This document shows, piece after piece, positions 54,011-62,079 of a stretch of 64,000 bases of DNA. The notes beneath the pieces are model-generated. The model was not told the origin of the DNA. It saw only the letters and a program-made list of their open reading frames with translations, and did not search any database. This stretch comes from Sandaracinaceae bacterium (lineage in GTDB: Bacteria > Myxococcota_A > Polyangia > Polyangiales > Sandaracinaceae), in assembly GCA_020633195.1 (NCBI GenBank), contig JACKEC010000015.1, forward strand, positions 744,001 through 808,000. Reading direction: 5' to 3'. The position numbers and the translations under genes were made by a program. The stretch's first letter is position 1. Every line of letters starts with the position of its first letter.

Positions 54011-55326
54011 GCCACGGCGCCCTCGCGATCCTCGGAGGCGCGCCGCTCCTGTCGGAGCTGGAGCTCCGGACCTGGCCGCGGCTGGGTGGTGATGAGGTGG
54101 TAGCGGTCGTGCAAGTGCTCGATCGCGGGATCCTCGCCGGTGACGACGCGCCGGTGACGCGAAGGCTCGAGGAGCGGTTCGCAGAGCTGGTCGGCGCCAG
54201 GCATGCTCTCCTGACACACGCGGGAACCAGCGCGCTCCACCTCGCGCTCATCGCGGCGAAGACCGGCTCTGGCGACGAGGTCGTGCTGCCCGCCTACGGG
54301 TACATCGCGGGGCCGATGTGTGTCTTGGCACTGGGCGCGATCCCACGCTTCGTAGACGTCGACCGTGAAACCGGGAACCTCGATCCGTCGTCGATCGACG
54401 ACGTCGTGAACGAGCGCACGCGCGCGATCATGCCGATGCACATCCACGGGTGCCCAGCCGACATGGACGAGATCCTGGAGACCGCGGCGCGTCACGGTTT
54501 GGTGGTTGTCGAGGACGCTGCTCAAGCCCACGGCACCACATACCGTGGGCGGAGCGTCGGCACCTTGGGCGCGATGGCCGCCTTCTCCTTGCACGAGAGC
54601 AAGGCGCTGCCTGCTGGCGAAGGTGGTCTCTTCGTCACGGACGACGACGCGATGATGGAGACGGCGCTGCGCGCGCGTAGCCTGGGTCGCGACCTGCGGC
54701 TGCACGAGCGGGAGGGCAAGCCAGGTCTGCGAGTGCCCAGCGCCCCGCTGCTGAGCGTCATTCCCGGGCACATGTTTCGAGGCAACGAGATGATGGCGGC
54801 TCTCGCGCTCTCCCAGCTCCCTCGGCTCGCCGCTCGGATCTCCACGGTTCAGAAGATGGCCGAGCTGCTCGGGGCCGAGCTCGACGGCCTCCCGGGTCTC
54901 CGCGTCCAGCGCGTCCCGGCGGATCGCACCGCGAGCTGGTACAAGGTGCGGCTGCACTTCGACGTGGAGGAGGCCGGCATCGAGCTTCCTCCCTGCCTCT
55001 TCCGTGACCTGTTCGTGCGGGCGCTCGAGGCAGAGGGAGTCGAAGCCGGCTCGTGGCAGCACGTCCTCCTGCCCGGGCATCCGGTGTTCGCAGACGTCGG
55101 CGGCTTCGGGCAGCGCTGGCGCGACCGATCGCCTTCCGATCCAGTCGCCCTCCGTGACGCCGCCAGAGCGCGATTCCCGAACGCGAACGCGCTCCTCGAA
55201 TCATCGGTCGTACTCTTCTCGGAGCGGCGCCCGCTGATGGCCCAGCCGGCCGACACCGTGCGACGCGTCGCGGCGGTGGTGCGCAAGGTCTGGACGCACC
55301 GGCATGCCTTGCAGCGACTTGTGTGA
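54007..55326 (+). CDS. DegT/DnrJ/EryC1/StrS-family PLP aminotransferase
   Basis: 439 aa from GTG 54007. ELVGARHALLTHAGTSALHL, GDEVVLPAYGYIAGPM, VVVEDAAQAHGTTYRG and FSLHESKALPAGEGG (PLP Lys) are the family motifs. Members transaminate keto-sugars for surface polysaccharides or antibiotics. The C-terminus is longer than usual and includes an odd stretch ADVGGFGQRWRDRSPSDP. No sugar-pathway genes are nearby, so the substrate cannot be inferred. Confidence 0.9.
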   Translation: MSHGALAILGGAPLLSELELRTWPRLGGDEVVAVVQVLDRGILAGDDAPVTRRLEERFAELVGARHALLTHAGTSALHLALIAAKTGSGDEVVLPAYGYIAGPMCVLALGAIPRFVDVDRETGNLDPSSIDDVVNERTRAIMPMHIHGCPADMDEILETAARHGLVVVEDAAQAHGTTYRGRSVGTLGAMAAFSLHESKALPAGEGGLFVTDDDAMMETALRARSLGRDLRLHEREGKPGLRVPSAPLLSVIPGHMFRGNEMMAALALSQLPRLAARISTVQKMAELLGAELDGLPGLRVQRVPADRTASWYKVRLHFDVEEAGIELPPCLFRDLFVRALEAEGVEAGSWQHVLLPGHPVFADVGGFGQRWRDRSPSDPVALRDAARARFPNANALLESSVVLFSERRPLMAQPADTVRRVAAVVRKVWTHRHALQRLV

Positions 55327-55411
55327 GCTCGGGTACGAGCGCGTGGTCACGCCAGCTCGGCTGTCCGGGCTGGGCCGTGCCACCGAGCTTCGGCGGGGCG
55401 GCGTCGGACGC

Positions 55412-56587
55412 CTATGGGTCTTTCGCCACCGCGCCGTCCGCTTCGACGTCAACCCGATCATCGGCCCGGAGGACCGGAGCATCGGACGGGCTCGGTGAGG
55501 TCGGTGTCGTTCCGGTGTCGGACTCCGGGGCGCGCGCCCGTTCACCGCGCACGGGTCCGCTCATGAGATCGGCGATCCAAGCCCAATCGTCAGTCTGGTG
55601 AAGAGCGATCTTCAGAATCATCGTCAATGGGACGGAGAGCAGCGCGCCGACCGGGCCGAGCACCCAGCCCCAGATGACCATCGACAGGAACACGACGACG
55701 GGTGACATACCGAGCGCTTTGCCCATGATCCTCGGTTCGATGAGGCTTCCGACGATCACGTTTACTGCGATGTATCCCGCCGCCACCAAAGCGGCGTCGG
55801 CCGGTCCCTTCATCAGGAGCGCGATCAGAATTGGCGGGATGGCCGCAAGCAGCGAACCGACGGTCGGGATGTAGTTCAGCAGGAAGGCCAACAGGCCCCA
55901 GAGGACCGGGAAATCGGCGCCCACGATCGTCAACCAAACGCTGATCGCGACTCCGGTCGCGCCGCTCGTCAGCGTCTTGACCCCGAGGTATCGGTTCACT
56001 TCGCGAGACACCCGACCGAGCACCATCCCGCCCGCGGTGGTCTCCGCAAACCGCTTCTCGAGCTGCCGCCAAAGCCGAGCGGCGTCCAACAACGTGAAGG
56101 CGAGCACGAACAGAACGAGCAGCGCGCTGGAGATCGTCGAGCCCATGCGAGCGACGGTGCCGCCGATCAGCCCCATCACCGCGGCCGGGTCCAAGAGCTC
56201 TCTGAGGTGCTCGTCCTCCACGGCGAACCCGGCGTCTCTCATCCACGCCGCGGCATGTTCGTAGAGCGCCACGAGCCGGCGCTGGTAGTCTGGGAGTCGA
56301 CCACGGAGCTGGACGGCCGAGCGATCGACGACGAGACCGAGTGTGACGAGGCCGCCGAGCTCGAAGAGGAGCACCATGGCGACCGCGATGTTGTACGGGA
56401 TCTTCGTCCGGGCCAGGCGAAACACCAGGGGCGAGCTCACGAACGCCAGGAACAGCGCGAGCAGGATGGGCACCACGATCGGCGTGGCCACTCTCAACGC
56501 CGCGACGAGCACCACGATGGCGGCGAGGTTGACGAGGGCGCCGGGCCCACGCTTGCGCGGGCGCAGCGCACCGCTTCCGCCCGTCAC
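55412..56587 (-). CDS. AI-2E family (TqsA/PerM-type) membrane protein
   Basis: 391 aa from GTG 56587; the longer frame upstream lacks coding character. About eight membrane helices are seen: two close pairs near the N-terminus (LVNLAAIVVLVAALRVATPI, IAVAMVLLFELGGLVTLGLV), a large soluble loop, and C-terminal pairs with LLNYIPTVGSLLAAIPPILI and NVIVGSLIEPRIMGKALGMS, the family signature. It is a putative exporter or antiporter; the substrate is unknown. Confidence 0.93.
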   Translation of the reverse strand: MTGGSGALRPRKRGPGALVNLAAIVVLVAALRVATPIVVPILLALFLAFVSSPLVFRLARTKIPYNIAVAMVLLFELGGLVTLGLVVDRSAVQLRGRLPDYQRRLVALYEHAAAWMRDAGFAVEDEHLRELLDPAAVMGLIGGTVARMGSTISSALLVLFVLAFTLLDAARLWRQLEKRFAETTAGGMVLGRVSREVNRYLGVKTLTSGATGVAISVWLTIVGADFPVLWGLLAFLLNYIPTVGSLLAAIPPILIALLMKGPADAALVAAGYIAVNVIVGSLIEPRIMGKALGMSPVVVFLSMVIWGWVLGPVGALLSVPLTMILKIALHQTDDWAWIADLMSGPVRGERARAPESDTGTTPTSPSPSDAPVLRADDRVDVEADGAVAKDP

Positions 56588-57085
56588 GAGCGACCCGCCC
56601 CGGGGACCAGCGCCTCGGCGAGAGCGTGCGCGGTGATGGAGGCTGCGCCCTCCGTCAGGTCGGGGGCCCATGGAAGCGACTGGGTCATGGCGGGAAGCTA
56701 CGCGTCCGAATCGAGGCCGAGCAGGAAGAACGCGCGCTGGATGCAGTCGCGCTGGGTCGGTCTGCCCGATGGGCCGCAGCAAGGTAGCAGATCGGGATGT
56801 TGGCGCTCCTCCGGCTCCGATCTGCGCCGAGAACCAGAGACGACGCGGCCAGCGTGCTGTGACCAACGCGCCGGCAACCGTTCCGCGCGGCGAAGGCGTA
56901 GGCACACCAAGTCGGCCACGCAGCACCGGCAACGACCTCGATGGCCGGTCAACGCGTGATCGCCTGCTCCCGCCGATCTGTCTTCACTCTGCGGTTGCGC
57001 GTCGAGCATCGGCGCGAAGTTCGGGTCGGCCGCGATTCGCGGCGTAACGAAGGGGCCGCGTCACCGCTCGTGTGGGGTGCCCCCC
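56588..57085. other. Intergenic region
   Basis: 498 bp between divergent genes. No frame has coding character and no RNA gene is visible. Confidence 0.45.
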
Positions 57086-58795
57086 ATGACCGACGACGAG
57101 CACGACGACCCGATGATCGGCGCAGAGCTGGAAGACCGCTACCGCGTCACCGCCCGGTTGGGCGAGGGGGGCATGGGCGTCGTCTACCGCGCCGAGCACC
57201 TGATCTTCGGCACTCAGCTCGCTCTCAAGGTGCTCAAGAGCGCCGCCGCCCAAACCGCCGAGGCGCTCCAGCGGCTCGAGCGCGAGGCCCAGGCGGCGAG
57301 CGCGATCGGCGACCCGCACGTCGTCGACGTGAAGGACTTCGGCCGCACCCCGGCGGGGGACCCGTACGTGGTGATGGAGCACCTCGAGGGCCTCCCACTC
57401 AGTCAGCTCGTCTACGACGGTTCGCTGCCGTGGCGCCGGGCCGCGCGCATCGCCCACCAGGTCGCCCGAGGCCTCGCGGCGGCGCACGAGGTCGGCGTGA
57501 TCCACCGTGACCTCAAGGCCGAGAACGTTCTGCTCGTTCTGCGCCAGGGCGACCCCGACTTCGTCAAGATCTTCGACTTCGGCATCGCCAAGCTGGCGCA
57601 CGCGGACATCAAGCTCACCAAGGCGGGCGTCGTGCTCGGCACCCCTCAGTACATGTCGCCCGAGCAGTGCGGAGCGGGCGGCCGCGTCGACCACCGCACC
57701 GACATCTACGCGCTCGGCGTCCTGCTCTACGAGATGCTCACGGGGGATGTGCCGTTCGATTCCGACGACGTGTGGGCCATCTGCCTCGCGCACATTCAAA
57801 CGCCCGTGCCGGCGCCGCGTCAGCTGGTGCCGGAGCTCCCCGAGGCGCTCGAGGTGATCGTGTTGCGTTGCCTCGAGAAGGACGCCGCCGATCGCTACGA
57901 CTCGATGGACGAGGTCGCTGTCGCGCTCGCCGCCCTCGACGGCTTCGTGGCCAACGAGATCCAGCTGCCGCGTCTCCGGGTGGCCGCGCCGGCGTCGGAG
58001 ACACCGCGATCTGTACCTGCCCTCGTGATGCCGACGATCGGCGCGGACCTCTCGATCGCGGCCACGCTGCCGTCGATCCAGATCGCGCCCCTGCCCAAGG
58101 TGCGCCCCGCGGCCCCAACGATCTCGTCGGCTCCTGCGGCGCCGCGCTTCTTCCTGCGGCGCCTGCTGCGTGGGGCGCTCGTGGCCGGCGCGGTGGCAGG
58201 CGTCGCGGCGGCCGCCCTCGTCGTGAGCCTCGGACTCGGAGGTCGGGGCGTGCCGAGCGCGGCGGTCGCCTCTGCGTCGCGGGCGACGTCCTCCGCGTTC
58301 GCCATCGGCTCCGACCTGCCGCTGGCGAGCGCGACGGATCCCGTAGCGTCCCCGCCCGAGACCCACCCGCCGATCCACCAGTCCGCGGCTCCGGCCGCTG
58401 CGCAGCCCTGGACGATGACCCGGCTGCGGAGCTTCCCGTCGGGCGCGAGCGTGCTCGAGGACGGGGTCCGACTGGGCACCACGCCGCTCTCCCTGGACCG
58501 CCCCGCGCCCGGGGCGCGGCGCGAGCTGCAGGTCCGGCACGTCGGGCACCGCGAGCGCCGGGTGGTCATCGGTGCTCTCTCGGATGACGAGCTGTTCGTG
58601 CGCCTACGGCCGGAGCATGTGTCCTCGGCGCCCATGGCGCCGCGGGGCGTCCGCCGCGCTACCCGAGCTCGGTCCACCGGCGCGGCCCCCCACGCCGCCG
58701 ACGCCCCTGCGAGCGACGCGCCCGAGGACTCCGCCGGGGATCGTGGGCCGACTGAACGCTCGAGCATCTTCCTCGACCCGTGGGCGGGCAGCTGA
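57086..58795 (+). CDS. Membrane Ser/Thr protein kinase with PEGA-like domain
   Basis: 569 aa from ATG 57086. The Hanks-type kinase domain, about 15-285, has LGEGGMGVVYRAEH, ALKVLKSA (ATP Lys), VIHRDLKAENVLL, DFGIAKL and GTPQYMSPEQCG. A Pro/Ala linker, one membrane helix at about 360-380 (ALVAGAVAGVAAAALVVSLG) and a periplasmic PEGA-like domain (RSFPSGASVLEDGVRLGTTP) follow. It is a typical myxobacterial signalling kinase; partner unknown. Confidence 0.95.
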   Translation: MTDDEHDDPMIGAELEDRYRVTARLGEGGMGVVYRAEHLIFGTQLALKVLKSAAAQTAEALQRLEREAQAASAIGDPHVVDVKDFGRTPAGDPYVVMEHLEGLPLSQLVYDGSLPWRRAARIAHQVARGLAAAHEVGVIHRDLKAENVLLVLRQGDPDFVKIFDFGIAKLAHADIKLTKAGVVLGTPQYMSPEQCGAGGRVDHRTDIYALGVLLYEMLTGDVPFDSDDVWAICLAHIQTPVPAPRQLVPELPEALEVIVLRCLEKDAADRYDSMDEVAVALAALDGFVANEIQLPRLRVAAPASETPRSVPALVMPTIGADLSIAATLPSIQIAPLPKVRPAAPTISSAPAAPRFFLRRLLRGALVAGAVAGVAAAALVVSLGLGGRGVPSAAVASASRATSSAFAIGSDLPLASATDPVASPPETHPPIHQSAAPAAAQPWTMTRLRSFPSGASVLEDGVRLGTTPLSLDRPAPGARRELQVRHVGHRERRVVIGALSDDELFVRLRPEHVSSAPMAPRGVRRATRARSTGAAPHAADAPASDAPEDSAGDRGPTERSSIFLDPWAGS

Positions 58796-58998
58796 CCGGC
58801 GCGCGTGTCGCGGCTGCGCCGATGTGCTCGGGCGGGCCCACTCAGCCAGATCACCGTCAGGAGCTCGTGGGGTAAGGGGCTCGCAGCGCGTTTGACCGGA
58901 GACCGTCAGTCTTCCGTCCCGTTCGCCCCGCGAACGGTTGATCACGTAGATCTCCTCGCGACGCGCTCGGTATGCCCCGCCGCGGGCCACGCGCTCGT

Positions 58999-59796
58999 TC
59001 AGCCCTCGTTGCGGCCCGCCGACGAGGAAGACTGCGGGCCCAATCGCAGCTCGCGAAGCTCGGGCCGCCGCTGCGGGTCCGGCGTGCTCTCCAGCCACTG
59101 CACGTTGAGGATCCCGGATGGGAAGGGCTGGCCCGTCTGCTGGAGCGCGATCTCTCCGAGGCACAGGCCCCAGCCCTCGAGCCACGACGCCAAGTCCCGC
59201 CGTTGCGCGCTCGAGCCCTCGAACACCACGTACAGGTCGATGTCGCTGCCGGGTCCCGCGTCCCCGCGCGCGGTGCTGCCTCCCATGAACAGTCGCGCGA
59301 CCCCGAATCGCCCGGCGTCCATTCGGTCGGCGAGGGCACTCGCGAAGCGCTCACGCCAAGCCCAGTGGTTCCGCTTCCCTGCGCTCCTGTCGTCGACGAG
59401 CTCCGTGTGTTTCCACTCCAAGTACTCGCCGAGCCGCGCCGCGATGCTGCGCAGCAGCTCTGCCTCTTCGAGCAGGAAGGGATCCTCCGCCGTCATCGCG
59501 GACTCGCTGCGATCACTGACCGCGATCCGACCGACCGCGACCCCCCAGAGGTGCAACGGCTCCGATAGGATCCGCCCGACGCGATCGAGGCCCGGCCCCG
59601 GATAGCGCCGACCCAGGTACTCGATGCAGCCACTGACTTCGCTCGAGTTCTGCCACCCGACGGGGATCTCACGAAGGACCCGCGAGAAGACCTCGCTCGG
59701 CGTCTGGCTGCGATCCGCCACCACGGCGTCGACCGCGTAGAGGCACCGAAGCTCCTTGGCGCGCTCTTTCAAGGCGTGAATCTCGTCCACCGTCAC
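58999..59796 (-). CDS. GAF-like sensor domain fused to a nucleotidyltransferase
   Basis: 265 aa from GTG 59796 (GGAGGGAG upstream). The N-terminal part HALKERAKELRCLYAVDAVV through EIPVGWQNSSEVSGCIEYLG and DPFLLEEAELLRSIAARLGE is the GAF-like sensor module often placed before PEP-synthase-like or kinase domains. The C-terminal part has LFMGGSTARGDAGPGSDIDL, an intact nucleotidyltransferase motif (GGS-x-ARGD...SDIDL). It may modify a nucleotide or protein in response to a ligand; target unknown. Confidence 0.75.
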   Translation of the reverse strand: MTVDEIHALKERAKELRCLYAVDAVVADRSQTPSEVFSRVLREIPVGWQNSSEVSGCIEYLGRRYPGPGLDRVGRILSEPLHLWGVAVGRIAVSDRSESAMTAEDPFLLEEAELLRSIAARLGEYLEWKHTELVDDRSAGKRNHWAWRERFASALADRMDAGRFGVARLFMGGSTARGDAGPGSDIDLYVVFEGSSAQRRDLASWLEGWGLCLGEIALQQTGQPFPSGILNVQWLESTPDPQRRPELRELRLGPQSSSSAGRNEG

Positions 59797-60035
59797 ATCA
59801 GTCTCCCTCCGCCGACCCTCGGGGGATAACGGACCTCGCGCTGACACCCTCACAACGCGGACTCTCCTCGCCCCGGTGATGGTCATCGAGCATGGCGGTA
59901 CGACGGGCGCTCGCCGCTCTGCGATGGGCGGTCACTCGGGGCCACGTGATCGGCGTTCCGCACGCTGGGCTTCGACCCATGTCCTCGCTCCTCCAAGGGG
60001 GGATCGCGGCTCCACAGGGAGCCTTCGGCGGCCAG

Positions 60036-61397
60036 CTACGACGCTCGTCTGAGCTGCCCCACACGGGCGTCGGTGACGTCCATCTCGGCGGCCACTCCGA
60101 AGCGATGACGGGGGATCCACCGCCACGCGCCGATCACGGGCACGCCTCGATAGTCTCGGTAGCCCTGAACATCGACGCCATCGTGCCCGGACGTGGCCGA
60201 GGCCGCCATGTGCGTGAGCGGCCATGCCTCCCTCGAGCCCGGCGCTGGCGGGTCGATCAGGCGGATGCCGGGATCGCAGACTCGCATCTGGCGGCTCGAC
60301 TGGTCGGCCGGGCCGAGGAGGCCCGCGCTTCGGAGCTGGTCGGGGAACCGACTGTTCGAGAGCATGAAACCTCGCTCATCGAACGCGTACGTCTCTGCGG
60401 ACGAGGACGGGCCGGGTTGGCCGAGGATCCGGAGGAAACCGCGACGCGCATCGAAGGAGAACACCAACGCCCCGGTGGTTTCGTTCGGGAGCGGCATGCG
60501 TGCGACCGCCAGGACGATCGGCGCCTGGTCTGGAGCGGCCGAGGCGATGGGCAGCGAGACCGCGGTACAGTCTCGCATCCCCGCGCTGACCCAGGCATCG
60601 CGTTCCGGACCAGGGTGGGCGCCGAGACCCAGGGAGAGGATCCGGTCCGCACGAGACTGGGCGTCGTCGAGCCACACCTCCACCCCCACGGCCTGGGTCG
60701 CGCGGAGGTGTTCACCGAGCTCGAGCACCAGCTCGTCGCGGACCTGCGGTGCCAGGACTCGCGAGCCGGCCCTGCGCGTCGCGGCCAGGGTGGCAACGGC
60801 CTGCTGGATGGAGGTGTGTCCTGCGACCAAGGACACCGCGTGAACGCGCGCGTCCAGCCAGTCGAGGAGGGCGTCGACGCGCGCATCCAGCACCACCTTG
60901 AGCGCGAGAGACGGAGCCAGCGCGCTCTGCGGAGCCAGAGTCGGAGCGGGGAGCGCGCCGCCCAGGCGGGCTTGGCCCGGGCGAGGCTGGTAGGTCACGA
61001 CGGGGCAGTCGGCGCGCGCGCTCAGCCGCGCGACGAGCCCGGGGCCGAGGAGACGCTCCACGGCGCCTCTGGGACGCGCCTCCATGACGATGAGCGAAGC
61101 GCGGGACTCGCGGGCGACACGCGCCAGCTCGTCATCGGGCTCGCCGAAGAGGAGGAGGCTCCTGTGAGGGACGCTCGCGTCGGCGGGAGACAGCGCACGA
61201 ACGTCGCGCTCGCGGTCCACCGACATCAGATCGACGGCGGTGTGGAGCATGCCCACGCCGTCGCTCGTACGCAGAGGGACCACATGGGCCACGAGCAGGG
61301 TCGCTGCGCGCTCCTTGGCGAGCTGGCTAGCCACGCTCAGGCCCTCGGCGACATCCCCCTCGAGGTCCGTGGCGAACAGAACGATGGGTTCGGTCAT
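60036..61397 (-). CDS. USP domain fused to a Cache-like sensor, copy B
   Basis: 453 aa from ATG 61397, exactly the length of copy A. EPIVLFATDLEGDVAEGLSV begins the USP domain; the sensor part carries ETYAFDERGFMLSNSRFPDQ, GYRDYRGVPVIGAWRWIPRH and RFGVAAEMD. Differences from copy A are spread as substitutions with no net length change, indicating an older duplication under constraint. No membrane helix is visible. Its start overlaps the upstream HPF-like stop. Confidence 0.8.
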   Translation of the reverse strand: MTEPIVLFATDLEGDVAEGLSVASQLAKERAATLLVAHVVPLRTSDGVGMLHTAVDLMSVDRERDVRALSPADASVPHRSLLLFGEPDDELARVARESRASLIVMEARPRGAVERLLGPGLVARLSARADCPVVTYQPRPGQARLGGALPAPTLAPQSALAPSLALKVVLDARVDALLDWLDARVHAVSLVAGHTSIQQAVATLAATRRAGSRVLAPQVRDELVLELGEHLRATQAVGVEVWLDDAQSRADRILSLGLGAHPGPERDAWVSAGMRDCTAVSLPIASAAPDQAPIVLAVARMPLPNETTGALVFSFDARRGFLRILGQPGPSSSAETYAFDERGFMLSNSRFPDQLRSAGLLGPADQSSRQMRVCDPGIRLIDPPAPGSREAWPLTHMAASATSGHDGVDVQGYRDYRGVPVIGAWRWIPRHRFGVAAEMDVTDARVGQLRRAS

Positions 61398-61738
61398 CAG
61401 ACAGCCTCCTGCGGCGGTCGGGCCCAGCCCCGCTGGCGCTCGAACGCGTGCTCGAGGCGACGGCGGACGCGCTTGAGCGCCTTCTGGACGGCGGCCTCGC
61501 GGGTCTCCTCGAGCGCCCGAACCACCACGGGGTCGCCCCCGTACCTCGGCGTGATGGTGAGAACGCACCGCTGGTCGACTCCGCCCCGCGGGCCATTGAC
61601 GTCAGCGAGGGAGACGTGCACCTCGCGGACGCGATCGGCGAGCCGATCGAGTGCCAGGTTCACTCGGCGCTCGACCTCGCTGGTCATGATCTCTGCGTCG
61701 CTCGGCGCGACCCCGATGAAACGTAGACGAATCTCCAC
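61397..61738 (-). CDS. HPF/RaiA-like ribosome-associated protein, copy B
   Basis: 113 aa, same length as copy A and very similar: EIRLRFIGVAPSDAEIMTSE, VHVSLADVNGPRGGVDQRC, AVQKALKRVRRRLEHAFERQ. First gene of module B. Both copies keep the GPRGGVD motif of the family. Confidence 0.8.
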   Translation of the reverse strand: MEIRLRFIGVAPSDAEIMTSEVERRVNLALDRLADRVREVHVSLADVNGPRGGVDQRCVLTITPRYGGDPVVVRALEETREAAVQKALKRVRRRLEHAFERQRGWARPPQEAV

Positions 61739-61965
61739 AACGACCTCCGATTAGGTGAGAGCGACGGAGCAACTCCGTCGAAGAAACCCAAGCAGGCAAG
61801 CGTGGGCGACCGCGCGAGCGCTCGAGTCGACCAGCGAGGGCTCGACGGTTCGAGAGCGGGGTGCGCGACCTGCCACCGATGGGGAGCCGGCTCCCGCGCG
61901 ATTCGCGCGGGGCGGCTCCTCAGTGTCGTTGCGGCAGGAACATCCTCACGCGTTAGAACCTAGGC
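61739..61965 (-). promoter_or_regulatory. Conserved leader of module B with covarying hairpin
   Basis: It is highly similar to 49764-49985. The hairpin lies at 61883-61919 (GGAGCCG...CGGCTCC with inner CCCGCGCG/CGCGCGGG). Similarity continues to about 62000 and then stops, so the duplicated unit is two genes plus about 0.25 kb of upstream DNA. Confidence 0.6.
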
Positions 61966-62079
61966 ACGGAGGGTGTCGAAGGCCAGGGGCATTTCCGCCA
62001 TGCATCGTGAAACGGGTCGGTTGCACCACTCTCTCCACCAGCCTTTACCTCGGAAGCGGAGTGTCCCAGCCTGAACGCG

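Noticed and set aside
55323..55601. Short frames between the aminotransferase and the AI-2E gene
   Set aside because: Antisense to the C-terminus of the AI-2E family protein; no independent support.
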